Positions 40,269 through 51,265 of a stretch of DNA of 64,000 nt are shown here, piece by piece. Location: the NCBI GenBank assembly GCA_031771865.1, contig JASISA010000042.1:923501-987500 (forward strand), written 5' to 3'. The DNA comes from Nothophaeocryptopus gaeumannii. Lineage: Eukaryota > Ascomycota > Dothideomycetes > Mycosphaerellales > Mycosphaerellaceae. The position numbers and the translations under genes are program-made. Numbering within the stretch: the first letter of the stretch is position 1; the number at the start of each line of letters is the position of its first letter. Under the pieces are notes generated by a model. The model had not been told where the DNA came from, ran no database searches, and saw only the letters and a list, made by a program, of their open reading frames with translations.

Positions 40269-42686
40269 ATGGCAGAAACATCTACAGCTTCCAGCGGAGA
40301 CGGCGCAGCAGGCGCACAGAACAGAGGCGGTCGAGGAGGCAGAGGAAGAGGTGGGCCGCGAGGTGGCGCGTCTAGAGGAGGCTTCACAGACGCACAACCC
40401 CATTACAACGATTCTGGCGAGGGCAGAGCAGGAGAAGGTGGTCGAGGTAGAGGTCGAGGCAGAGGTAGGGGACGAGGTAGAGGTCGCGGTAACAGAAATC
40501 GAGCAGCGAGCAATAGCCAACAGGACTCAACGACAGTACAACCCCCTCCGCAACCTGGCGGGAAGGGCGTCTTTGGTGCTCGCCTGACCAAAGGCGCCGA
40601 GGAGAATACCCAAGGCGAGAACGGCGGTGCGGCCGGACCTGCAGAGGCTGGTGACGATGTCGAAGCGGAGGTGTGCTTCATTTGCGCATCACCCGTGGCT
40701 CACAACAGTGTCGCTCCCTGCAACCACCGCACCTGCCATATCTGCGCTCTGAGACTGCGCGCGCTGTACAAGACTAAGGCTTGTGCGCACTGCAGAACAG
40801 AGGCAGCAACGGTCATCTTCACGGATGATGCCGAGAAGCGGTACGAGGACTTCAACAACGACGACTTCTTCCGGACCGACGAGAACCTTGGCATCAGCTA
40901 CGAGAAGCCAGAGATCTTCGAGGATACTGTGCTACTTCTTCGGTACAACTGCCCTGACGAGAGCTGCGATGTCGCATGTATGGGGTGGCCAGATTTGCAT
41001 CGCCATGTCCGCAGTGTACATCACAAGTCCATGTGCGATCTTTGTACCAGGAACAAGAAAGTCTTCACCCACGAGCACGAACTGTTTACTCGGGACGAGC
41101 TGAGACGGCACGAGAAGTTTGGAGACGACAACCCTGGCGCAATCGATCAGAGTGGATTTAAGGGACACCCCGAATGCGGCTTCTGTCGACAGAGATTCTA
41201 TGGGGACGATGAGCTTTTTGCTCACTGCAGAGACCGACACGAGCGCTGCCACTTATGCGACCGACGCAACGGAAGTAACACTCCCCAATACTTCTTGAAT
41301 TACGAGGCCTTGGAACAGCACTTTGGGAAGGACCATTTTCCCTGTCTGGACTCGGAGTGTCTGGAGAAGAAGTTCGTCGTCTTTGATTCCGAGATGGACC
41401 TGAAGGCTCATCAGCTGGAGCAACACCCCAACGACATGTCCAAGGATGTGCGCCGCGATGCCAGACGAGTAGATATTTCTTCTTTCGACTACCGACCACA
41501 GTACCAAGAACCTAGACGCGGTGGTGGTCGACGTGGAGGGCGCGGCAGAGATCCCAACGCAGAGCCAATGCCAGCCGCGTCTGGAGGTCATATGAGCCGT
41601 GCCGAGCTTGCGCACCAGCGCGAACGCGAGATCCATTCTGCTCAGTCTGTTACAGCGCGATCCTTCGGCGGCCAGCTGAGCGCACCGGACCCAACTCCAG
41701 CTCAGGCAGCGCGACCTGCTCCCGGTCCACGACCAGCAAATGCGCAGCCAGCATCAGAAGCGCCCGCTGTGCAATCACCGAGACCAGCCGCTGCCCTCAC
41801 ACCGCAAGAGCAGGCAAGACAGATGCGGCACAGCGCTGTCACTGAGCGTGCTACCAACATGGCACGAGGTGACAAAGTAAAAATGGACGAATTCCGGGAA
41901 CGCGTTTCATCGTATACAAAAAACGACATCAGCGCCAGCGACCTCATTGACGCGTTCTTTGCACTGTTCGACACTACGTCTGACCAGCTTGGAAAGCTTG
42001 TCAAGGAGCTGGCTGACATCTTCGAAGTCGCTGGCAAGCGCGATGCTTTGCTGAAAGCGTGGTCGGACTGGAAAGCGATCAACGAAGATTATCCTTCTCT
42101 CCCAGGACCTGCCGGCGCCAACACGACTGCTGCCGGTATTCTTGGTGCTGGAGTAGGTGCCTCGCGTGTGCTCAAGTTAAAGAGCTCAACGGCGCAGAGC
42201 TCACGTTCCTCAATGGGGCGACAGGCATCATGGGGATCTGCCGGTGCTCCTTCCAGTGGACGCTCTAATCCATTTCCGTCTTTGCCAGCGAGCAACGCAG
42301 GTTCGTCGAAAGGCAACGCACCTGCAGCCCCAACACCAAGCTGGCTTGCGATCCGTCCGTCTCCAGCTTCACGCTCGCCCGCCCTTACACCCTCAGGCTC
42401 CCCTCGGACATCAGCAGCTCCAAGCAGAAATCAGTCGTCTGCAAATTTTGGCGCCGCAAATGCCTTCCCAGAGCTACCCAAAGCGAAGAAGCCGACGTCT
42501 ACCGTCTTCTCGCCTGGCTACACCGGCAGTGGAGTTATTAGAACCAACTCCAACTTTTCTGGTGCCAACGCCTGGCAACCTGGCGGTAGTGCGAGCAATG
42601 GTGCTTCCTTGCCTGTCGAGACTGCGGCTGACAATGAGACCCGAAAGGGGAAGAAAGGGAAGCAGATAGTGTTCAAGTGGGGTTAA
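40269..42686 (+). CDS. HEL2: RING E3 ubiquitin ligase Hel2 (ZNF598 type)
   Basis: One exon, 805 residues, from ATG 40269 (MAETSTASSGDG). The N-terminus is rich in RG/GRGR, then a RING (about 135-175: CFICASPVAHNSVAPCNHRTC...ACAHC). Several Zn-finger-like Cys/His groups follow (RYNCPDESC, CDLC, CGFCRQRFYGDDELFAHCRDRHERCHLC, FPCLDSEC). The C-terminal half is Ala/Pro/Ser rich. This order is that of Hel2/ZNF598. Known role: ubiquitinates 40S proteins on collided ribosomes and starts ribosome-associated quality control. The RG tract may bind RNA. The upstream frame is open but lacks an ATG, so the start was set at the first one. Confidence 0.92.
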   Translation: MAETSTASSGDGAAGAQNRGGRGGRGRGGPRGGASRGGFTDAQPHYNDSGEGRAGEGGRGRGRGRGRGRGRGRGNRNRAASNSQQDSTTVQPPPQPGGKGVFGARLTKGAEENTQGENGGAAGPAEAGDDVEAEVCFICASPVAHNSVAPCNHRTCHICALRLRALYKTKACAHCRTEAATVIFTDDAEKRYEDFNNDDFFRTDENLGISYEKPEIFEDTVLLLRYNCPDESCDVACMGWPDLHRHVRSVHHKSMCDLCTRNKKVFTHEHELFTRDELRRHEKFGDDNPGAIDQSGFKGHPECGFCRQRFYGDDELFAHCRDRHERCHLCDRRNGSNTPQYFLNYEALEQHFGKDHFPCLDSECLEKKFVVFDSEMDLKAHQLEQHPNDMSKDVRRDARRVDISSFDYRPQYQEPRRGGGRRGGRGRDPNAEPMPAASGGHMSRAELAHQREREIHSAQSVTARSFGGQLSAPDPTPAQAARPAPGPRPANAQPASEAPAVQSPRPAAALTPQEQARQMRHSAVTERATNMARGDKVKMDEFRERVSSYTKNDISASDLIDAFFALFDTTSDQLGKLVKELADIFEVAGKRDALLKAWSDWKAINEDYPSLPGPAGANTTAAGILGAGVGASRVLKLKSSTAQSSRSSMGRQASWGSAGAPSSGRSNPFPSLPASNAGSSKGNAPAAPTPSWLAIRPSPASRSPALTPSGSPRTSAAPSRNQSSANFGAANAFPELPKAKKPTSTVFSPGYTGSGVIRTNSNFSGANAWQPGGSASNGASLPVETAADNETRKGKKGKQIVFKWG
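40430..40500 (+). repeat. GRGRGR-coding repeat in HEL2
   Basis: Hexanucleotide-like repeats (GGTCGAGGTAGA type) encode alternating Gly-Arg. They are internal to HEL2, low complexity, and codon-varied. Confidence 0.8.
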
Positions 42687-42988
42687 AGAGTCTCGTTTGA
42701 AATGACTTGAGCAGCAAAGGATGATATGACCTCCACTTAGATGTGTCTAGAGTTGGGCATTTGCATAGAAGCGTGCGTAAAGCGCACAATCAACCTTAGC
42801 CGACCGAAGAGACTAAGCCTTGTTGAAGTACAACACTTTGTCCTCAAACTTTATTGACGCAAATCGAAGGTCCTGTTAATCGGCTTGGGCCCCAATTCGG
42901 CTACTGACTGAGGACAGATCGACAGAAAAATCAAGATCTCGAGTCATCCTCTTATAGATGAACTTGTTACTCGTCATCAAGCACGCAC
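42687..42988. other. Intergenic, no gene recognised
   Basis: About 300 bp after HEL2. Nothing is recognised except the start of decayed coding DNA downstream. Confidence 0.5.
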
Positions 42989-43708
42989 TTGAGTCGGACA
43001 CAAGACAACGACATTTACAAAAAGGAACAACGAAACCATGACGGCTTCAGGATTTGGCGCTTGCCACATGAACTTCACGACCAAATCTTCAAAGCAACCT
43101 ACGTGGAACCTTTTCTCCTCCCTCCCAACGCCAGTTTCGCTAGTCTCTTCACGAACGATCTCCTAATAGTTGATCCCGTCTGTAGCGCGAGAGCTCCCGA
43201 GCTGCAGGTGTCGAAAGGGTGAAGGAAATCCGCCCTGAGCTCGTGGCTCAGATCACGAAGGCTTTTCCTTAAATACGATGACATGCCCCTCATGTCTCTC
43301 GTGCCACTCGAGCATCGCACGGACATTGTCGAACTCGAGCTCTCCCTCGGAGCGGTCGATGCTTACCTTGCCAGATTTTTACGAGAGTTTCCTCGCTTGA
43401 GGATCTTGGAGTTTTCGCACGTCAGTCTCAAGTGTGGTATGATAGGAACGAGACAGAAGGATACTGCCCTCCAAAACATTGGTCGGCTGGAATAGGTGCA
43501 ACTCGTCATTCACATGAGTCGTAATCTGCGGCGCATCATTCTGTACCGTTCTCTCGGAGATTTTACTCCCTGGAAATTCGACTATTGGAACGCTTGCAGT
43601 GATGTTCAGATTTTCGTGCACTTCAAGCTCTCTGGTCACCGAGTTGATCTAACGAGAGACTTTGGTGCCGTGAAGGAAGACCTTGGCCCAGGAAAGGGAT
43701 TGATGTGA
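42989..43708 (+). pseudogene. Dead F-box-like gene
   Basis: One reading frame carries coding-like protein from 42989 to 43708 but is broken by TGA at 43220-43222 and TAG at 43493-43495. The start resembles an F-box (FRIWRLPHELHDQIFKATY), and the middle looks LRR/F-box-like (LREFPRLRILEFSHVSLK). Around 43205-43270 a neighbouring frame reads VERVKEIRPELVAQITKAF, which fits better than the main frame, so two compensating indels are also likely. No in-frame ATG was found. The TAG would be CAG if a C-to-T change occurred. I infer a pseudogene with no known function left. Confidence 0.6.
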
Positions 43709-44221
43709 GGTTCGCCTTGCGCTGCCAAATCTTGCGCCAAGCTTGATCTACGAGCTCGAAGGAAACAAGGAAGGACCAAAGTCCCTCATGGACTTGAGCC
43801 GGGCTGCGAAAGATTCATGTGGTCCGAGGTAGTGCAGAAAGGCAGGAGATGCGGTTGGTCGAGACGGATGGTAGTTTGGAGCAGCGGAAAAGGTAACCAC
43901 GAAAAGCTATGGTGGGCGCCGAAGTTCATCCGACTTTCACATGCAAATTCCTCATCATGCTAAAGGCGGCCCTTACCTTCCGCTCCGCAGTGCCCACAGC
44001 GCTAGTCAACCAGTTCGTTCCTGACGAATCCAACTTTTCTTCTTTTCCTTCTCCCAGCGGGTCTCAGCTAGGTGTGCGGTGTCCAGACCGTATTCACTGA
44101 GCAAATGCAGCTCGGGAGACATACTCCAAGAAGTCTCGCGACAGTACAAAAGATTGCTGAGAGAACGCCACATTCTTTGTATGCACAAAGTCCAAAGGGA
44201 AAACAACTCTAAGCTCCAGCA
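43709..44221. other. Intergenic, no gene recognised
   Basis: About 510 bp. A 63-codon open frame at 43909-44100 has no supporting feature. Nothing else is recognised. Confidence 0.4.
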
Positions 44222-44836
44222 ATGCTATGCTTCAAAAAGCTGAAGGCTCAAGCTCAATCTGCCTTTCCTATCAGAATAGATTCACATCACCAAGGACAAA
44301 GCATGACCAGGCAAGCACAGGGAGACTTTGACTCCAACATCGAAGTCTCTGAAATGGAGCCAACGACGGGAACCGAGAAAGCTAATGATCTAGGATGTTG
44401 CGATTCGGACCAGACGGCAGATCGCCGGCAGAATGTCACCACAAGCGGCCAGATGAGCAACGAATCCACTGAACCGGGCCATGGAAACAATCCGAAGGCA
44501 GACGAGACCGAATACGTCTACGCCGTGCTATCTCTCTTCCACGGCACCCAAAACGGATTCCACCCCGCCATATCAAACCTCCACAAACTCTACACCGACC
44601 TGCAAGCAGCTAACAAAGCCGCTGTCAAAGTCGTAAAAGATCAGGTAGGTAACTGAAAGGATCTCACATTCGTGGACAGAACTTTGCAACACTACGATGA
44701 GTCAGGCCATGGATGGGCACATCGGTCCTGCAACGAAGACGGACGCGTTCACTACCGGATTGGTTATTGGGAAGAGGGAGATGGCGAGATTTGGGTTGAG
44801 AAAAGGGAGGTAAGAGCGGACAATACTGCGAGCTAG
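44222..44836 (+). pseudogene. Paralogue of the 45160 gene with a nonsense codon
   Basis: From ATG 44222 the frame runs 144 codons to TGA at 44654-44656 and then, in the same frame, to a stop at 44836. The region 44500-44830 is alignable with the protein at 45160: EYVYAVLSLFHG against TIVYVVMLLDTS, LYTDLQAANKAAVKVV against LHRRLSAANSMARDVI, and DGRVHYRIGYWEEGDGEIWVEK against DGRVCYSLDDPTGGAIDVWVEK. The TGA falls exactly where the neighbour has Trp (VPDWRNIPWVD), so TGG became TGA. I infer a recent nonsense mutation. A splice explanation was looked for: the only intron (35 nt, 44645-44679) does not keep the frame. Confidence 0.6.
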
Positions 44837-45159
44837 GATGAGGGTAGTGACAATGGATTCCCTTATGTGAATAGAAGCGACGCGGAGGAGGAGGGCAGTT
44901 GAGGAGACCTGGGGACACATAGGGAACACTGATTAGAAGGACAAGGACGTTTCAAGGACAAGAGCGCGCTGACGGATGCTCACGATGGAGCTAGACTGCC
45001 GAACAAACATACTGTGAAATGGTAGCAAGCAGCATCTTTGTCGGCGATCTGTCTACAAATCACCGCGTCTGCAGCCCGACACAGGTAAGCCTGCTATCCT
45101 AATCCACTCCCATGTCGAATCCGGCCTCGCCCAAATAGAGTCTCAAACGCAAAGCGGGA
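44837..45159. other. Intergenic between paralogues
   Basis: About 320 bp. It probably holds the promoter of the intact paralogue. No gene is recognised. Confidence 0.5.
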
Positions 45160-45726
45160 ATGGACGATAACGCATCTTCAAAGCAACCACGACTCAGCAG
45201 TGAAGAATCCAAGAATCCAAAGACCGAGACAGACACGATCAGTTCGAATGAACAACTGGAGAGTACGATCGTCTACGTCGTCATGCTACTCGACACCAGC
45301 CAATCGCGCCGAGTCCAAGTGGATGACCTGGCGGAATGCAACATCCAAGGCCTACACCGTCGTCTATCAGCAGCGAACAGTATGGCAAGGGACGTCATCC
45401 AGCACCAAGTTCCAGATTGGCGAAATATTCCCTGGGTGGATCTAAATGCCTCCCCTAGCCTCGACGTGGATGATCGAATGGTAAAGACGCAAACGTTGGA
45501 CGGGCGGGTGTGCTACTCGCTGGACGATCCCACAGGCGGGGCCATTGATGTCTGGGTAGAGAAGCATTTGCTTCCTGATGAGAGCCTGGAGAGCAAGGCG
45601 ACTGAAAAGTGTGGAGACGACGAGTTGCCGTTTCTAAATGAAGAGCAATTCGAGGAATGGAGCAGTGGCCGCATGGGTGTCCAGGAGGCCAGAAAATGTC
45701 AGAAGGCGTACGGCATGGTCCGTTGA
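45160..45726 (+). CDS. Uncharacterised protein, paralogue of 44222 gene
   Basis: One exon, 188 residues. An acidic, Ser/Lys-rich N-terminus (1-35) leads into a compact domain (about 38-131) shared with the broken neighbour at 44222: hydrophobic strand IVYVVMLL, helix LHRRLSAANSMARDVI, DGRVCYSL and VWVEK. The C-terminal 55 residues are acidic and charged (FLNEEQFEEWSSGR). No signal peptide, membrane segment or metal motif is seen. The tandem arrangement suggests local duplication. I do not recognise the family and give no function. It converges with the kinesin gene. Confidence 0.6.
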   Translation: MDDNASSKQPRLSSEESKNPKTETDTISSNEQLESTIVYVVMLLDTSQSRRVQVDDLAECNIQGLHRRLSAANSMARDVIQHQVPDWRNIPWVDLNASPSLDVDDRMVKTQTLDGRVCYSLDDPTGGAIDVWVEKHLLPDESLESKATEKCGDDELPFLNEEQFEEWSSGRMGVQEARKCQKAYGMVR

Positions 45727-45966
45727 AGGAAGGTATGTCCGGCTCAATTTGACGCTCTCCCCATCTGCTGGAACCCAAGCTACTGAGATTATGGTAGGCT
45801 GCATGCAGAAGAGGTAAGCAATCCGAAATGAAGTCCGTGTTCTGTTGTCCTTCCTGGCTTGTGCTCCTGTTTCTGTGCCGATTTCCAAGCTGCTAGATCG
45901 CAGTCCGCTGCATCTAACGAGGCAAATAATTCGAGATGCCCTCTGTGATCTGCTCTTCGTCCTTCT

Positions 45967-47203
45967 CTAGTTTGAAACTGCTGGGATCGGTACGCGCAGC
46001 ATCTCGGCGTACCGCAAGGTGTTCTTGCTCGATGCAACATCAGCCAAACTGGGGTTGACACAGGCAATAACGACAGTTCTGCACTCTCTTTTGCTATCGG
46101 GGTCAAATACGTGCTTCAGCACCTTTGTCAATGTGCTTCCTCGAACTGGCACATGGATTCTCTTCTGCCTGGATGTCGCTCCACACAGCTTGAGACGTTC
46201 GGTCTCGGCCTTGCCTCTTACACAGTCCTTGAGTATCGACAAGCTGACATTGATCTGCTTGGTCTCGCGCATACGGGCGGCATCGTGCTCTGCTACGTCG
46301 CGCGCGGCTTCAGACCCAGCCAGATCTACTAGATAGAGCATTCCATCGGCTTTACCTGGAGTCGGCGTGTTGTGAATTCGAACGCGGCATATGGCGTGCG
46401 AGCGTGAAGAAGCATCGTTCTTTAGAGTGGAAGCAGTTCGTCTAAAAGAGGCTGCTTGCTCGAGCAGAGCTAGTGCTTCTTCGGGGGTGTGAATTCGATG
46501 TTCTACAGCGCCTGCTAGTTGCGTGGCGCCGGACGCATCTTGTAATACCGAGATTGGCTTGCGGCCGTCCAGCAGGTCAAAGGCCGCATTGCCGGCGAGG
46601 TCTGCGACAGTGATGTAGATTTCTGTTCCGGTCTCGGCAGAGTCTTCAATCAATGCCATTGTGGCAAGTTGCTGGAGCTGGCTAATCGTGAATGTCTTTC
46701 CGGAACCTGTTTGTCCATAGGCGAAAAGCGTCCCGATTCCGCCATCGCGTGCAAATGAAGCCAAGTCAATGATGAGCTCGTCGTAGATCTCACCTGTAGT
46801 AGCAGAAGAGTCGAACAGTCTGTCTACCCGGTGATTTGTGGACTGGGATGGATTAGTAGGAGGGCCAGTGTTTATCTGAGATGACGGTTCGTACCCTGAG
46901 CTCAGGCTGCTTAATGGGATGGTGGTATAGATCGTGTAGGTCCACAATTTGAGCATTGCCAGACTGTGTTTCTCGCGGATATGCTGCGCGTGGAAAGCCT
47001 GCAGAAACGTCCTCGTCCAGCATAGGTCGTATTCGTGCGCATACGATCATATTTGGATTTTCCTGTTCCAAATCCGCAGAATCCAAGTCATCCTTGTTGG
47101 ACGCAGTAGTATGGCGACTGAAATGCGCTACCGGTACAGCGGGATCAAATGAGTCCACTAGCTTTCGATACAGCGTCTTGTTGTACAGGTAGAATTGATC
47201 CAT
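45967..47203 (-). CDS. Kinesin motor-domain protein, possibly kinesin-13-like
   Basis: Two exons, 46895-47203 and 45967-46842, joined over a 52-nt intron with a perfect TACTAAT branch site, give 394 residues. The motor core shows NMIVCARIRPML (beta-1), P-loop GQTGSGKT, switch I NDASSRSHA and switch II LVDLAGSE. HVPVRGSTLTKVL and NTLRYAEMLRVP follow, the last being near the neck. It is little more than a motor with an 80-residue N-terminus and no stalk, which is shorter than usual kinesins. Features of the switch II helix (KQINVSLSILKDCV) and the RGSTLT motif are closest to kinesin-13, but I am not sure. The C-terminus just after the motor may be missing an exon. Confidence 0.75.
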
Positions 47204-47733
47204 AATGAAGTCAGAAACGAGAGGGACTGGTGTCAGTACAATTCGACTCGCAATTTGGATGTATCAGAGCCTCAGCAACGCGCAATTGATATTGGGATGC
47301 TAATGGTGAAGTAGGATGGAAGTGTGATACATATTCAACGGCTGTTGCCTGTCGTGATGCGAGTTTCTTCCGTGGAAACGGCTCGCCTATCGTGATAAGA
47401 TCTTTAATTGAGCTTACCATGTTTCCAATACACTGAACGCACATTGAGCACCAGCAGTAAGAGTGCCCTGGGATGGATCGGCTATCAATGGATGAGAAAC
47501 CCCACCAAAGAGTATTTGAATGGGCGGTGGTGAGCGGTGGGAGGTGATGTCTGCCACCGGGCCGAGGACGCGCCAAGGCCGATGTTGACGACATCAGGTA
47601 GTTCTATCGCCCTATCGCGACACCTTCGAAGTATTTCTCTCTGCCCGAAACATTGCTCATGAGCTTTGCACTGCTATCCTCCAGAGTAGAGACCGTCAAC
47701 TTAAGAGCATACAGGAGCATTACGACTGTCAGT
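47204..47733. promoter_or_regulatory. Divergent region kinesin / flavin monooxygenase
   Basis: 530 bp between divergent starts. A minus-strand open frame (47211-47594) exists but has no domain or start I trust. Both promoters should lie here. Confidence 0.45.
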
Positions 47734-49276
47734 ATGGGCTCCCTACCGGAGCAGAGACGCTTCAAAGCAGAGAGCGTCTGTGTCATCGGCTCAGGACCAA
47801 GCGGCATATCAGCAGCGAAGTGAGACCCAGTCTTGGAAACCGTCGACCAGGAGGGACTGATGGGAAGGTAGGTATCTCCTCGCTGAAAACATATTCTCTC
47901 GTATCGTTGTCTTTGAGCAAAGATCCACAGTAGGAGGCCTATGGAACTACATCCCACGCGACAGCGGAACGGCTCTCGATATATCAATACCGCAGACGAG
48001 TCCTCATGCCGGGCATGCTAAAGCGGTCTGGGATAAGAGCAATGCTACAAAGGTGTTTGGCAAGAACGCGGACCAGCAGGCGAAATTCTTGACACCAGTC
48101 TATGAACGACTCGAGACCAACATCCCACGCGGACTGATGGGTTTCTCAGACCTCGATTGGCCTCAGCAAACCCAGCTGTTCCCGAAGCATGAGGATGTGC
48201 TAGAATATATCACCCGGTATTCAAGGGAGGTTCTGCATTTGATAGAATTCAACACGCAGGTGTTGGATGCGCGGCAAAAAGTTGACGGTAAATGGACAGT
48301 CAATACCCAAAAAGTCGAGCAGGACCAGGAGACTGCCCCAAAGACCGAGGACTTCGATGCAGTCTTAGTTTCGAACGGCCATTACGATGTTCCATACATC
48401 CCAGAAGTACCCGGCATCGAAGCATGGAATTCAGCCTACCCAGGCATAATCTCTCACTCAAAGTTCTACCGAAAACCTGAACAATACGCCGGAAAGAAAG
48501 TACTAGTCGTTGGAAACTCCGCTTCAGGAATCGACATTGGGGCTCAAATCATCACCATTTGCAACCTTCCTCTCCTGATGTCCTCGAAGTCTGAGTCCTA
48601 CCTCAACGTCGGCGGCGTCAACCCTAAGCAAACTGAGAAGCCCCAGATCAGCGAGTTCATCGTCGAAGACCGAAGTGTACGTTTCGCAGATGGCACGATC
48701 GAGAAGGACATCGATGCGATTCTCTACTGTACGGGTTACTTCTATTCCTACCCATTCCTGGACTCGCTAAATCCACCTCTCATTACAAGCGGAGAGCGGG
48801 TCGAGAAGACGTACCATCACATCTTCTACCAACCAAACCCGACATTATCGTTGCTCGGTCTTCCGATGAAGGTCATACCATTCCCAATCTCAGAAGTACA
48901 ATCAGCGGTCATCGCTCGAGTCCTCTCCGGACGCTTATCACTACCCAGCGAAGACGAGATGAAAGCCTGGGAAGAAGATGTCATCGCCGAGATGGGTGCC
49001 GGACGCTCCTTCCACGTCCTCAAATTCCCGAAAGATGCGGACTATATTAACATGCTGCACGACTGGGCAGTCAGTGCCGATGGTGAGAAGAGCGCTGGAA
49101 AGAAGCCACCGCAATGGGGTGAGAAGGAGTATTGGACTAGAGAGAGATTTCCGAATATCAAGAAGGCTTTTCAGGATCTGGGAGAGAAGAGGCATGAGAC
49201 GACGAGGTTGGAGGAGATAGGGTATAATTTTGAGGCCTGGAGGAGAGAGCAGGGAAAGAGGGAGCATACGCTGTAG
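47734..49276 (+). CDS. FAD-dependent flavin monooxygenase (FMO family)
   Basis: Two exons, 47734-47819 and 47872-49276, over a 52-nt intron (GTGAGA...CTGAT...GTAG), give 496 residues. Exon 1 supplies the FAD-binding fingerprint VIGSGPSGISAAK near 18-30; without it the enzyme would lack its Rossmann start. NADPH binding is shown by VLVVGNSASGIDIG near 200, and the FMO-type ALYCTGY-like segment is present as ILYCTGYFYSYPFL. TVGGLWNY and the LISHSKFYR-like segment also fit. Known reaction: NADPH-dependent oxygenation of N or S atoms in soft nucleophiles. The substrate is unknown. It converges with the amidase gene. Confidence 0.86.
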
Positions 49277-49407
49277 AGGACTTGTATGGAGTTCGCCGGT
49301 GGTCGTCTCATCGGGCTCGAGAATAAAAACTTCGAGCGCGAGCTCAATGACACGAAATTTCCTCCAAGTGGCGAGAGTTTCGCGGACGTCATTCCAAACA
49401 GTCGCTT

Positions 49408-51265
49408 CTATGACCTTCCCAATGCCTCATCAAGCGCCTTAGCGACAGCGACGCTCTTTTCCTCGCCGTACCTCCCACCTACAATCTGCACCCCCACGGG
49501 CATACCATCAATCAATTTTGGATCATCTGCGTACATTTCGTTAGCATTTGCCCCCAAGCCACCTTCCCTCTCACAATTCTGGGCGGCACTCACATTGTTC
49601 CCAATTAAACCTATCACTCTCATTCCTTGGCTTATGCTCGCTCCAACTGCTCCTTCCATCCGTTGGGGCCTCCTTCAACTTATGTTCGTCGGGCTTGGCG
49701 ACGCCCATCGGTACCACCAAAGCCGCCCAGTCTAACAGATTCCAATGTGCCGTATACCCGCAGTATTGACTACTTTTCACCCAAGTCTTTGGTGGAAACC
49801 CAACCCAGGGCTGCACGGGCATAATCAGCGCATCAACTTTCTTCGTCTCCCAAGTCGTCATGTACGCGCGTTGATAGTCTCTGATTTTGGCATGCAACAC
49901 CTCTCCTTCCACCGTGGACAATTCATCTTCTGGCTTCCCAACTAACATTCCCTCCACCAGCGGCTCATCACCCTGCTCACACATCTTCCTACATCTCCTT
50001 CCCCCATCGGCGAGAACACCTTTCAACCAAAGCTCATAGTACGCATCTCGATGAGTTGAAACATCCCATTCGAAAACCTCATGTCCCGCCCTCCTCAGCG
50101 CATCCACGGCTTTGGTCACGGTGGCTTCGAGAGGTGGTTGGCAGCGTACGACGCCGTCGTCGAGGTAGTAGCCTATTTTCAGCGGACGGGTTGGTTTGGC
50201 TGCTAGAGAGGTGCGCCAGGGGACAGGAACCATCACGGGGTCGACGCGCCAGGGTTCGGCGGCGAGGAGGGAATGCATGAAGAGTTCGAGGGTGGGGAGA
50301 GAGGTTGTTAGGGGGCCGGCGACGGGGGGTATGATGTACATGCGATCGCTGGAAAGGAGGAGTGGTGTTAGGAGAGGTGGATCGGGAGGGGAGGGTTTTG
50401 GGGATGTGATGTAGGGCTTACCCGGACTTATTCATCGGTACACGACCGGTGGATGGAGAGAGACCGTAGAGGCCTTGCAGGTTGGCGGGTATCCGAACCG
50501 AACCTCCAATATCTGTGCCTACGCCGACGATCGAAGCGCGAGCTCCGACGATAGCTCCTTCGCCACCTGAGCTGCCGCCCGACACCAGACCGCGGTGGAA
50601 GGCGTTGAGGGACTGTTTGAAGACGTGGTTATAGGAGTCGGACATCTATTCCATCCAAATGAGCAAAACTCTTCTCCCTTCCTCATCCCCTCGCGAAGGT
50701 GCAAACTTACCATCAAACTCTGTGGTATATTAGTCTTACAATAGAGCACCGCCCCCTGCAATCTCAAAGACTTGGTAATGATATCGTCACTCGGTGCGGG
50801 CTTGCCACATTCACCGACCCAGCCGATTGTCGTATCGTAACCTTTGACGTTGAAGCCGTCCTTCAGGCTGACGGGAAGACCATGTAGCGGACCGGAAACT
50901 TTGCCATTGTCTTTGAGGTACTGATCCAATTTTTCCGCAGCTTCGATGGCTTCAAGGAAGAACATCTCAGTACAGCAACCGATTAATTGTTGGGCGATAG
51001 CGGCTCGTTTGCAGAAAGCGGTTGTTACGGCGACGGCGGAGAGGGAGCCAGAGGCCATTTTGTTAAGGAGAACGCGGGCATCGATTTCTTCAGTGGTTGC
51101 CAACTCATCTTTCGTCAAAACACCAGAAGTCTTGAGAAACTCGTATGCGTTCTTGGGTTGAGGGAGAGGTTCGGGTAGTCGCCATTCTTTGGGGATGGAT
51201 TCATATTGAGCTGCTCGCTTTGCTGCAACCTTTTCTTTCCAGACTGGGGGCGATGTTGAGCCCAT
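49408..51265 (-). CDS. Amidase-signature enzyme (acetamidase-like)
   Basis: Four exons: 50711-51265, 50422-50645, 49594-50348, 49408-49526, giving 550 residues. Introns of 65, 73 and 67 nt have good signals (GTAAGT, GTAAGC, GTGAGT; branch sites TCCTAAC and GCTAAC). The Ser-Ser-Lys triad is in place: Lys135 in SLKDGFN, cis-Ser in SGGSSGGEG (near 210) and nucleophile Ser234 in DIGGSVRIPA. The spacing (75 and 24 residues) equals that of FAAH. The C-terminus NWEQYDPKLIDGMPVGVQIVGG matches fungal acetamidases. Known reaction: hydrolysis of acetamide or similar amides to acid and ammonia, for nitrogen supply. Confidence 0.9.

Noticed and set aside
44645..44679. 35-nt intron to remove the TGA in the 44222 gene
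   Set aside because: Too short for this genome's introns and it changes the frame, while read-through similarity with the paralogue is in the original frame.
47211..47594. Minus-strand open frame of 127 codons upstream of the kinesin
   Set aside because: No domain, biased to Ser/Pro/His, and it lies in a divergent promoter region.
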